Positions 56,591 to 64,000 of a DNA stretch of 64,000 nucleotides are shown here, piece after piece (the stretch's first letter is position 1; the number at the start of each line of letters is the position of its first letter). The position numbers and the translations under genes were made by a program. Under the pieces are notes generated by a model. That model made no database searches. It had not been told where the DNA came from and worked only from the letters and a program-made list of their open reading frames with translations. The DNA is taken from assembly GCA_016718875.1 (NCBI GenBank), contig JADKBL010000007.1:73824-137823 (forward strand), written 5' to 3'. The stretch is from Bacteroidota bacterium (GTDB taxonomy: Bacteria; Bacteroidota; Bacteroidia; Bacteroidales; VadinHA17).

Positions 56591-59240
56591 ACAATCCCTC
56601 CCCTTCATCTTCATCATCTGCTTCAGCACCTGCGTATTTTGCAGGGTAAGGTGAATTCCCTTTAGCATCGAACCATAAAATCCTGTTAAGAAGATCATCC
56701 TTTCCGGCATCAATGCCATCGAATACGGGAAGCATGCTCTTCTTTGCAAAATGCAGCTCTCTTCCGTCCAGGCCGGTAAGCTCCGGATTCATCTCATCAA
56801 TCGGGATATTATTAAGGACTGCTTTGTATGGAGTAAGGTCAGCTTCAGTGCCAAAACAGTCTGCCATTGTGTTGGCGATCGCATCCTGTATATTCATAGG
56901 AGGCATGCCAAGTATCTGTTCAATGGTCCTTACCATTGATGGCTGTGTGTAATAGGTGTGGTTAACACTTTGAAGCCTTGAGTATGGACTTATCACATAA
57001 CTTACAGTACGATATGGTGATATATGATCCCATCCGCCCTGTGAATCATCTTCTACAACGAAAATTACTGTTTCCTTCCAGAACCTGCTATTCGAAAATG
57101 CTTCAACGATGCGTCCGAGTGCAAGATCATTATCTGCAACCATGGCCCTTGGTGTAGGTGTTCCGGGACGAGTTCCAGCCGTATGATCATTTGGCAGAGC
57201 AACTATCATCAGTTCAGGTAGCTGGTCGCCTTCCTTATTCTCGTATTCCTTCAGCTCCCTGATCAGGACATCAGCCCTCATCACATCCGAAAATTCATGA
57301 TTCCCGTATGAAGGATATGTCTGGCTCAGGATCGGTTTAACAGGATCAATTGTTGTTTCATTGTAGAAATCAATTTTTTCCCCTTTAAGGTATTTCCCAT
57401 AAATATCTTTCCACTTAAGGTTATTCTTAATTACCGGTATTGAAGCTTCTCCATATATCTTCACCGACCGATTATTTTTCAGGGCATTATCCCAAAGGAA
57501 TCCTGACGGGGCATATACAAGAGCATCGGTCTGCACATGGGCATAACTTCTGAACCAGGCTCTCATATTCTTTTCAATATAATCAGTTACTATCGACGCA
57601 TCTGTCCACTGGTGACCTTCAGCCGAGCATTTGCCTGAAACAAGGAAATTGTCGAGCAGAATGAACTCATCAGCCAGCTTATGATGGTTCGGGGTGATCT
57701 CCTCACCATAAATACACAGACCAGCATCACCTCTTCCTTTTTTCATATCCCCGAGTATCTGGTCGTAGGTCCTGTTCTCCTTTATAATATATACGACATG
57801 TTTGAATACAGATGGTTCACCGATCCTTTCAGGCACAGGTAACGGCTTCATCCCGTCGCGGGGTTTCTCCCTGGCAATTGTTGCCCTGGACAGATTATTG
57901 ACAGCTATCACTGTATCCGTATAAGCCTTAAGTGCTTTCTTCTTAGGAACTTCTATTACTGAAACTGTTGCCGGCAGATTATGTGAATTATAGACGGTAT
58001 TGCTTGTCTTTGGATCAGTTAATCCGTACATGACTCCTGATCCTTCAAGGTTGCAGACATACATCAGCGATTTGTAAAGGGCTATTGCGGAAGGATATAC
58101 GCCGGTTGGTATAAAGCCTGTGACTTTACTCTCAGAAAGTTTCGATCTTAACGCAGCATTTTTCCCGAGCGATATCACGGCAATGGCATTATCCATTCCG
58201 TTGGCAACATAAAGTATCTTTCCGCACGATGAAAGAGACAGTCCGTTCGGGGAATCACCGAAAAAAGGGTTTATCTCAGGCTGCAGTCTCACACTGATAG
58301 TTTCCGATACTTCATCGGATGTTGTTTTTATTGCGGAGATATTGTCGCTGTTTGAATTTGTAACGTAAACAAATTTTCCGTCGCGGCTGCATGTAATCTC
58401 ATTTGGATGCAGTCCTGTCAATATCTCTTTCAGAATTTTTCCCGATGAAGGGTCAATTACAGCAACACTCCCTTCACGGGTTGCTCCTCCGGCATTTTGG
58501 TTGTCAACCCTTGCCTTTCCCCAGGGCACTCCTGCAACATCTTTATCTCCCTCTTCAGGATGTCTTCCTGCCCAGTTTGTAACATAAAGCTTCCCTGCAG
58601 CGTATGTTATACCATAAGGTGCAACACCCGGACTGACAGTCCATATTGTATCGCCTGTTGCAAGATCCTGTTTAACAAGGTCATTATTGCCGTTGAGTAC
58701 CACATAGATATAGTCTTTACCGTTTTCCTTTTGTATTACAAGTTCATTAGGCAGGGCAGAGGATACACCCCTGGCAGGTTTGTACGTGAGCTTCCTTTTG
58801 AATTCAGCTTTTTTCCCGTCCCAACGGGCTGAAGCAACATATGAGAGCCTGTTTCGTCCGGTAAGGCTCCAGAAAACCTCGGGGCCGTTTTCTCCCTTGT
58901 ACCAGGTTATCCCTGAGTATGTATTCATCCCGCCTTTCAGGTCGGGAATGTCATCATTACGGAGTGTTACTTTAACAGTATTGTCTTCAGTGCTGATAAA
59001 TACAATGCTGTATCTCTCTTCCACTACCAGCCATTTCCTGTCTGGCGAAAGTGCAGCATCGAGAGCATGATTTTCACGTGATTCATCACCAAAGAATATC
59101 TGAAAGCCTGCCGGCTGTATAAGCCTGTTATACGGAAGCTGGACCTGTCCGGGAAGGAGAGGAGTCTGATTTTCAGTTACCTGGGCAAAACCTGCTGCAG
59201 AAAAGGTTGCAGCCAGAAGTATAATATATAGACGTTTCAT
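56583..59240 (-). CDS. Beta-propeller plus phosphoesterase (AcpA-type) fusion
   Basis: 885 residues. A signal peptide (ends GFAQ) is followed by a YVTN-type propeller (about 50-440: LSPDRKWLVVEE, VTNSNSDNISAI, LYVANGMDNAIAVIS and others). The C-terminal half is a metal-dependent phosphoesterase like AcpA and phospholipase C: HVVYIIKENRTYDQILGDM near the start and VVEDDSQGGWDHISPYRT near the end. The substrate is unknown, but phosphate scavenging from exported substrates is plausible. It is co-directional with the M3 peptidase, which begins inside its last codons. Confidence 0.9.
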   Translation of the reverse strand: MKRLYIILLAATFSAAGFAQVTENQTPLLPGQVQLPYNRLIQPAGFQIFFGDESRENHALDAALSPDRKWLVVEERYSIVFISTEDNTVKVTLRNDDIPDLKGGMNTYSGITWYKGENGPEVFWSLTGRNRLSYVASARWDGKKAEFKRKLTYKPARGVSSALPNELVIQKENGKDYIYVVLNGNNDLVKQDLATGDTIWTVSPGVAPYGITYAAGKLYVTNWAGRHPEEGDKDVAGVPWGKARVDNQNAGGATREGSVAVIDPSSGKILKEILTGLHPNEITCSRDGKFVYVTNSNSDNISAIKTTSDEVSETISVRLQPEINPFFGDSPNGLSLSSCGKILYVANGMDNAIAVISLGKNAALRSKLSESKVTGFIPTGVYPSAIALYKSLMYVCNLEGSGVMYGLTDPKTSNTVYNSHNLPATVSVIEVPKKKALKAYTDTVIAVNNLSRATIAREKPRDGMKPLPVPERIGEPSVFKHVVYIIKENRTYDQILGDMKKGRGDAGLCIYGEEITPNHHKLADEFILLDNFLVSGKCSAEGHQWTDASIVTDYIEKNMRAWFRSYAHVQTDALVYAPSGFLWDNALKNNRSVKIYGEASIPVIKNNLKWKDIYGKYLKGEKIDFYNETTIDPVKPILSQTYPSYGNHEFSDVMRADVLIRELKEYENKEGDQLPELMIVALPNDHTAGTRPGTPTPRAMVADNDLALGRIVEAFSNSRFWKETVIFVVEDDSQGGWDHISPYRTVSYVISPYSRLQSVNHTYYTQPSMVRTIEQILGMPPMNIQDAIANTMADCFGTEADLTPYKAVLNNIPIDEMNPELTGLDGRELHFAKKSMLPVFDGIDAGKDDLLNRILWFDAKGNSPYPAKYAGAEADDEDEGEGLYD

Positions 59241-59250
59241 ATTTTATAAT

Positions 59251-59281
59251 TTAAAAAGGCTGCCCGGTATATGGACAGCCT
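59251..59281 (-). terminator. Terminator downstream of the DUF3127 gene
   Basis: On the minus strand AGGCTGTCC pairs with GGGCAGCCT across a 7-base loop and is followed by TTTTT. It separates the DUF3127/PPIase group from the phosphoesterase. Confidence 0.75.
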
Positions 59282-59295
59282 CTGGTATTTTAGCT

Positions 59296-59676
59296 TTAGA
59301 ATGGCAGATCGCTTAGTTCATCATTTTCGGGTGGTATATCGTCAATTGAAGGACGCGACTGAACAGCCTGTTCCCTGGTCTGTGCCGACAGCCTTTCGAT
59401 TTTCCAGGCGTCGAGATTCGTGAAGTAATTCACTTTACCCTCTTTTTCCCACCTGTTACCTTTGAGATTGAACCATATCTTGATCTCTTCATTCATGAAA
59501 GATTCATTGATGAGATCGCATTTATCCTGCACAAGCTGGAATTTTATGTAGTCGATGAAAACAGCTGCCCCGCCTGTTTCTTTCTTTTCAATGACAAACT
59601 CTCTTTTCTTGAACTTGTCGCTCACCTGGTTAACAGGGGCTATATCGATTACTTTACCTGTGATTTCAAATGCCAT
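59296..59676 (-). CDS. DUF3127 OB-fold protein with an SSB-like acidic tip
   Basis: 126 residues. The N-terminal OB-like fold begins MAFEITGKVIDIAPVNQVS, with KREFVIEKKE and the IKFQLVQDKCDLI strand, as in DUF3127. It ends in an acidic tail, PPENDELSDLPF. That tail resembles the DDDIPF tip through which single-stranded DNA-binding protein recruits repair and replication proteins. So it may be an SSB-like protein, though the DNA-binding activity is not established. It lies 3 bases after the cyclophilin gene. Confidence 0.85.
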   Translation of the reverse strand: MAFEITGKVIDIAPVNQVSDKFKKREFVIEKKETGGAAVFIDYIKFQLVQDKCDLINESFMNEEIKIWFNLKGNRWEKEGKVNYFTNLDAWKIERLSAQTREQAVQSRPSIDDIPPENDELSDLPF

Positions 59677-59679
59677 TTT

Positions 59680-60147
59680 CTATTCCTCTTCTTTTTCGTG
59701 AATAACAATCTTTTCTATTTTGTCACCTTGGCGAATCTTATCTATAACGTCAAGACCTTCATACACCTTCCCGAAACAGGTATGCTGTCTGTCGAGATGC
59801 TTGGTGTTGTTCCTGCTATGGCAGATGAAGAACTGAGAACCGCCTGTGTTTCTACCGGCATGAGCCATTGAAAGAACGCCCTTGTCGTGATACTGGTTTC
59901 CGCCTGTGAGTTCACAGTTGATGGAATAACCCGGACCACCGGTTCCCACTCTGGGGTCGCTGATGTTCTTTGAATGAGGACAGCCTCCCTGGATCACGAA
60001 ATCGGGTATGACCCTGTGAAATGCAAGTCCGTCATAGTAACCCTTTTTCGCAAGTGTTACGAAGTTCTCAACTGTCTTCGGAGCATCAGCTTCAAAGAAG
60101 TTTACCTTCATTACACCTTTTGCTGTGTGTATCTCTGCTGTAGCCAT
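59680..60147 (-). CDS. Cyclophilin-type peptidyl-prolyl isomerase
   Basis: 155 residues, no signal peptide. Active-site features are present: FHRVIPDFVIQGG with the catalytic Arg and Phe, AHAGRNTGGSQFFI and HTCFGKVYEGLDV. It catalyses proline isomerisation during protein folding. It starts one base from the FKBP gene end (1-base overlap), so the two are translated together. Confidence 0.95.
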   Translation of the reverse strand: MATAEIHTAKGVMKVNFFEADAPKTVENFVTLAKKGYYDGLAFHRVIPDFVIQGGCPHSKNISDPRVGTGGPGYSINCELTGGNQYHDKGVLSMAHAGRNTGGSQFFICHSRNNTKHLDRQHTCFGKVYEGLDVIDKIRQGDKIEKIVIHEKEEE

Positions 60148-60863
60148 TACTGCTTGATAATATCGAGAAGCTCAACATCAAATATAAGAGTTGAATAAGG
60201 CTTAATAACCTCACCTGCTCCGTTTTCGCCGTAAGCAAGGCTCTGAGGTATGTAAAGCTTGAACTTTGAACCCACAGGCATCAGCTGAAGAGCTTCTGTC
60301 CATCCTGCGATTACACCTGAAACAGGGAATTCAGCAGGCTGATTTCTTTTTACTGATGAATCGAATTCGGTTCCGTCTATAAGTGTCCCGGTATAATGAA
60401 CCCTTACCATGCTTTCAGTGGTTGGTTTTGCACCTGTTCCCATCTTAACAACCTCATACTGAAGACCGCTGGCAGTTGTTGTAACACCTGATTTATTCTT
60501 ATTTTCTGCAAGGAATTTTTCATTCTGATCAATATATTCCTTGAAATTGACTTTATTCTCTTCTGCTTTTTTAGCTGATTTTGCTTTCTCGCGCTCGTTG
60601 ATGAAAGCCATAATGAATGTGCGGGCTTCCTCATCCGACATAGCTGCTTTTCCGTCTTTTCCATCAAGCATGGCTTTTGCAACAAGCATAGGCTCAAGAT
60701 TGAGACTGTCTGCTGCAAGCGCATTATAGTTAACAATACCAAAAGCATATGATAAAGAATCGACTCTGTTTTTCAGTTTCTGACCCTTAACTGATCCTGT
60801 TCCGCATGAGCCAAACAATAGAGTTGCAACAACTGTCACGACAACAAATAACTTGATTTTCAT
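60147..60863 (-). CDS. FKBP-type peptidyl-prolyl isomerase lipoprotein
   Basis: 238 residues with a lipobox (LLFGSCG, Cys20). The N-terminal helical dimerisation region (about 30-110) and the FKBP domain (about 130-238) match FkpA/Mip types: VRVHYTGTLIDGTEFDSS, GVIAGWTEALQLMPVGSKFKLYIP and LAYGENGAGEVIKPYSTLIFDVELL. It should help fold exported proteins. It is first in the run with cyclophilin and DUF3127. Confidence 0.95.
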   Translation of the reverse strand: MKIKLFVVVTVVATLLFGSCGTGSVKGQKLKNRVDSLSYAFGIVNYNALAADSLNLEPMLVAKAMLDGKDGKAAMSDEEARTFIMAFINEREKAKSAKKAEENKVNFKEYIDQNEKFLAENKNKSGVTTTASGLQYEVVKMGTGAKPTTESMVRVHYTGTLIDGTEFDSSVKRNQPAEFPVSGVIAGWTEALQLMPVGSKFKLYIPQSLAYGENGAGEVIKPYSTLIFDVELLDIIKQ

Positions 60864-60937
60864 ACTGATTATTTTTAATTTTAAAATTTGCGCTAAGATA
60901 ATACTTTACTTGTAGCAAAACAGAGAGGCTGATAATT

Positions 60938-61600
60938 TTAATATGCTTTTTTATCAGCCCTGATTATCTGGCGTTTCCCGGGCGGTCCGGGCAGCAAAGT
61001 GACGTTAAATCCGCAGCTTCGCAGGTTCCTTTTTACCTCTCCTTTTGCCGAATATGTTACAAATATGCCGTTTTCTTTAGTCACTGCCGCAATTCTTTCA
61101 AACACATCCCTGGTCCACATCTCAGGCTGCTTGTCGGGTCCGAAGGCATCAAAATAAATAAGGTCATATTCACCTTGAGGGATTGAAGCTGTTACATCTC
61201 CTTCTATCTTATTTAGTATGAAATTATTGCAGATTTTCACATCCGTGTTCCATGGTGATCTGTGGATCAGTTCAAACAGTTCACGCGTGTCTTCACCCAT
61301 TATCCTGTGATAATTGAGGGAAGATGTGATCTCTCCCGGCAGAGGGTATTTCTCAATGGAGGTGTAATGAACAGAACGATTTCCGCTGCATGCTTTTATT
61401 GCAGTAAGAAATGCATTAAGCCCCGTCCCGAAACCAATCTCAAGTATGTTAAGAGGATCAGCTTTGCAGGCATCGAATCCGCATTTAATAAAGATGTGCT
61501 GCGACTCCTGTATCGCCCCGTGAATTGAATGGTAATGCTCATTCATCTCCGGAACAAACAGCGTATGTGAGCCGTCTTCGGTTAGTATTATCTCTGCCAT
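60938..61600 (-). CDS. mnmD: MnmD-type tRNA 5-aminomethyl-2-thiouridine methyltransferase
   Basis: 220 residues. The domain is the methyltransferase half of MnmC without the oxidase half, as in MnmD. It finishes the mnm5s2U modification at tRNA position 34. SAM-binding EIGFGTGLNAFLT is followed by IYFDAFGPDKQPEMWT and TYSAKGEVKRNLRSCGF, then PGPPGKRQII at the end. It lies 74 bases before the FKBP gene on the same strand. Confidence 0.9.
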   Translation of the reverse strand: MAEIILTEDGSHTLFVPEMNEHYHSIHGAIQESQHIFIKCGFDACKADPLNILEIGFGTGLNAFLTAIKACSGNRSVHYTSIEKYPLPGEITSSLNYHRIMGEDTRELFELIHRSPWNTDVKICNNFILNKIEGDVTASIPQGEYDLIYFDAFGPDKQPEMWTRDVFERIAAVTKENGIFVTYSAKGEVKRNLRSCGFNVTLLPGPPGKRQIIRADKKAY

Positions 61601-61614
61601 GTTTTTAAATCAAT

Positions 61615-61736
61615 AACCCTTTCTCTTTGCGTCTTAGCGTCTTTGCGAGAACCCTTTCTCTTTGAGCTTAACCTTTGTGTCCTCTGTGTAATCCCGATAG
61701 CTATCGGGACTCCGTGTCCTCTGTGTTTAAAAATCT
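61615..61736. repeat. Intergenic repeat patch with palindrome
   Basis: AACCCTTTCTCTTTG occurs at 61615-61629 and 61650-61664. CTCTGTGT-type words recur, and the perfect 18-bp palindrome TCCCGATAGCTATCGGGA lies at 61692-61709. No gene is in the 287-bp spacer. Confidence 0.75.
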
Positions 61737-61887
61737 TCCCACTCAGAATGCCTCACGAAATTACCATTATTACACGAATTTTTTCCACCCCTGTCGGATA
61801 TTGAGAGTAATATGCTAATTTTATTCGCTCAATTTTTGAGTCTTAAAGGTAAATAAAGTGTATAACCTATAAATTTTTAATCCAGTC

Positions 61888-62827
61888 ATGAAAACAACAC
61901 GTTCAAGAAGAGATTTTCTCAGAGTGTCGGCCGCAGGTGCCCTGGGTGCTTTTGTACTGACACAGAACTCCTGCAAGTCGGGCGGCGCTCCCGCACCGGT
62001 TGCAGCAGCTGATCCGAAAACATTCGGGATCGGACTTCAGCTCTATACAATCCGCGATGCCATGGGAACCGATGTGCCCGGTTCACTGAAGAAGGTATCG
62101 GATGCCGGTTACAAATACCTCGAACTGGCCGGCTACAAAGACGGTAAATTCTACGGAATGGATCCCGTTGAATTCAAAAAGCTTGTGAATGACCTTGGAA
62201 TGGAAGTATTAAGCAGCCATACTCAGGTTGAAGCTCAGGGTATTACACTCGACAATGCAAAGAAGATGGCAGAAGACCATGCAAAGCTTGGAGTTAAGTA
62301 CTGCGTGCAGCCATGGGTGGTTGAAGAGGCAAGGAAGACAGTTGCCAGTTACCAGAAGATGGTTGCCGACTGGAACCTTGTAGGCGGTATAATGAAGGAG
62401 AATGGCATGGTATTCGGTTACCACAACCATAACTTCGAATTTGATACTGTTGAAGGCAAAGTGCCCTATTTTGACATATTCCTTGCTGAACTCGATAAGG
62501 ATCTTGTAACAATGGAACTCGACCTTTTCTGGACATCCAAGGCAGGTCAGAATCCCGATTGAGATAATCAAGAAATACCCGGGCCGTTTCCAGCTTTTCC
62601 ACATGAAAGATATGTACACCAATGAAGCTCCATTCTTTACAACAGTGGGAGTGAAGGACTTTGCACCTGTAGGTGAGGGAGTCATTAACTTTAAGGATAT
62701 ACTTGCAGTTAAGGACATTGCCGGCATGAAGTATATGATTGTTGAGCAGGACCAGTCGAGAGATATGGACTTCTTTGGCGATATAAACAAGAGTATCACA
62801 AACCTTACAACAAAGATCCTCGTTTAG
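61888..62827 (+). pseudogene. Exported sugar-phosphate isomerase/epimerase, one frameshift
   Basis: A Tat-type leader (SRRDFLRVSAAGALGAF) with Cys at a possible lipobox is followed by an AP-endonuclease-2-like TIM barrel (IGLQLYTIRDAM, YKYLELAGYKDGKFYG, GYHNHNFEFD). At about 62555 the frame ends after GQNPD because of one extra C in a CCC run. The other frame continues as IEIIKKYPGRF, LFHMKDMYT and VEQDQSRDMDFF to 62827, with the metal-binding His/Asp/Glu. The corrected protein would be about 312 residues. The substrate is unknown. Confidence 0.85.
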
Positions 62828-62899
62828 GAGATTGGATGCTGATTTATGAATTAAGAGGGTGCTGTTACAGGCACCTTCTTTGTTTTAGTCATAAGTTGG

Positions 62900-62932
62900 T
62901 CATTCGATAGTCATTCGATAGTCATTCGATTG
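62900..62932 (+). repeat. 11-bp tandem repeat, three copies
   Basis: TCATTCGATAG, TCATTCGATAG, TCATTCGATTG. Confidence 0.9.
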
Positions 62933-62957
62933 AATGATCAGCAGGTAGTCAACAACC

Positions 62958-63033
62958 AATGACGGCCGCAGGCCAAATGACCACTAATGACGGCGCAGCC
63001 AAATCACCAAAAATGACGGCGAAGCCAAATGAC
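62958..63033 (+). repeat. About 23-bp interspersed repeat, three copies
   Basis: Three units of the form AATGACGGCG(C/A)AGCCAAAT(G/C)AC at 62958-62982, 62986-63008 and 63011-63033. The first has extra bases. Confidence 0.85.
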
Positions 63034-63100
63034 TTTTCCTCTGTGTCCCTCCGTGCACAGCCGAAGGCGACCTCCGTGAACTCCGTGGTTAAATTCTTTG

Positions 63101-63135
63101 CCTGTAGCCTGTAGCCTGTAGCCGGTTGCCTGTCG
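63101..63135 (+). repeat. Heptamer tandem repeat
   Basis: CCTGTAG three times, then CCGGTTG and CCTGTCG: five 7-bp units. Confidence 0.85.
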
Positions 63136-63444
63136 CCTATATTTTTTTCAACACCCCTTCCATTCCTGCCCCCTTTTTCATAAATTTGGATTGCAATGCC
63201 ATTTTGTTGGGTCTGATTCCGGTTATGTAGTATGAGGAGCAAAGCATTTTATAGGCGATGTTGGTCATTTTGCTTTTGGGACTGACGTGGCGGGAGTTTG
63301 AGTTGAAGGCTGGTTTTGAGAGAAAATTGTAGGAGTATTTAAGGGATATAAATGAAACAAAAAGTGACTATAAAATACTAAATTAGAGGATTAGAGTTAC
63401 TTTATGTTGGTATATAAACAAGTTATGCATAATACCTTCATACC

Positions 63445-64000
63445 ATGATAGATAGTACGTTGATTATTCCAACAGAAAAGCCCTACAATCCAAAATCACG
63501 TTAAACGGGCATTATTGACATTTGATAAGGTTTATCTCTTTTCCCCAGACGATAGGGATATTCCGTCTAACATGTATACTCGGTTGACAACTGGAATGCC
63601 GATAGGAGTTCCTATGGGGTCCAGTAAGACCATTAGGCAAATCGGATAACTATGACAATGACTTTGAAAGACTTATTCAAGATTTTGATCTGGCAATTAA
63701 GCAAGAATCCCTTTCAATTCTAAAAAAGCCAATTGAAGAACAATCCATGACTATTGGAGGCATCCCACTTCCTGAAGACACACCGCCTCCAGATTTTGTT
63801 TTTGGCAATTACAGAAACCTAATTTCAAATCCTGAATTTATTTCTGTCGTTAGCAGAGGTATTGATAATTCGTTATTAAGAACAACAAAAAATATTGAAA
63901 CCCTAGCACCATCAGGACAGGAAGATATGTCTTTCGATTTTTATGTAAATGGACAAAAAATCATTCAGACTTATCAGAAAGCGCAATTTGATGGTTTCTG
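63445..64000 (+). pseudogene. Unknown protein, frameshifted, cut by the window end
   Basis: A frame starts at ATG 63445 (IDSTLIIPTEKPYNPK) and stops at TAA 63502. It continues in frame 2 as KRALLTFDKVYLFSPDDRD (from 63503), then in frame 3 from about 63636 (GKSDNYDNDFERLIQDF) to the end, still open. So one protein with two breaks in about 190 residues. I do not recognise the family. FDKVYLFSPDD resembles openings of some phage-like or defence-associated proteins such as DUF6236-type, but this is weak. It has no signal peptide. Confidence 0.55.

Larger units (their letters stand above)
62828..63444. other. 617-bp repeat-rich spacer
   Basis: No credible gene is present. It holds several short tandem or interspersed repeats (listed separately) and the words CTCTGTGTCC and CCTCCGTGAACTCCGTGG near 63038-63090. 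A minus-strand reading over 62949-63242 translates the repeats and is not considered a gene. Confidence 0.65.

Noticed and set aside
62949..63242. Minus-strand frame of 97 codons
   Set aside because: It translates intergenic repeats (TTEFTEV and EEKSFGFAV-type words from CTCCGTG repeats) and shows no domain. Such readings are a frequent annotation artefact.

Overview
The window reads as chromosomal DNA from a Bacteroidota bacterium, most likely an uncultured member of the Bacteroidales/Marinilabiliales type. The grounds are gene families that are typical of that phylum (FISUMP domain, DUF2961/GH172, DUF3127, DUF5777, reg_prop/Y_Y_Y sensor, half-size YeeE/YedE pairs, 1228-residue PurL), promoters of the TTG-N19/20-TAnnTTTG type, few Shine-Dalgarno sites, and lipoproteins with short S/C lipoboxes. 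I cannot name a genus. There is no phage, insertion sequence, CRISPR array or rRNA in the window. One tRNA (Pro-UGG) is present.

Layout. 1-3.4 kb: YCII protein, OB-fold lipoprotein, tetraheme cytochrome c and a broken release factor 3. 3.5-9.5 kb: acetyl-CoA synthetase, then two adjacent cytosolic histidine kinases, one with a long VIAN coiled-coil repeat. 9.7-15.3 kb: ABC-F protein, cupredoxin, FISUMP surface protein, cold-shock protein and a broken glycosidase. 15.3-18 kb: hairpin cluster, tRNA-Pro, and a UDP-xylose pair (ugd, UXS). 18-25.5 kb: CAP protein, glutathione peroxidase, a propeller-SpoIIE phosphatase, and a YceI / DUF5777 / cytochrome c / Rieske group. 25.6-33 kb: metA, membrane proteins, and pfkA-sixA-ppk1 facing a CHAD protein, which is a polyphosphate theme. 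33.3-39 kb: a Psr/Phs-like sulfur reductase (A, B, C) followed by two half YeeE/YedE channels and a cysteine-substituted rhodanese. 39.2-44.9 kb: M1 peptidase, membrane protein, GH172, DUF3788, second glutathione peroxidase. 44.9-50 kb: a compact five-gene heterodisulfide-reductase-like operon (C1-B1-A-C2-membrane fusion). 50-62.8 kb: lipoprotein, purL, M3 peptidase, propeller-phosphoesterase, DUF3127, two peptidyl-prolyl isomerases, MnmD-like methyltransferase, sugar-phosphate isomerase. 62.8-64 kb: repeat-rich spacer and a broken gene that runs off the end.

The genes suggest an anaerobic or facultative respirer. Quinol-linked iron-sulfur modules (Psr-like, Hdr-like), periplasmic cytochromes and sulfur-uptake channels are combined with acetate activation, polyphosphate and oxidative-stress defence. 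The best candidate for an undescribed system is the Hdr-like operon at 44921-49974. Its gene order recalls the sHdr sulfur-oxidation system, but its last subunit is a membrane cytochrome b/iron-sulfur fusion that would tie it to the quinone pool. The second candidate is the sulfur cluster whose rhodanese has a single cysteine, at its C-terminus.

Caution: at least ten genes are interrupted, mostly by one-base changes in homopolymer runs and clustered in a few places, while long stretches are clean. This looks more like uncorrected sequencing error than decay, so entries typed pseudogene may be intact in the organism.
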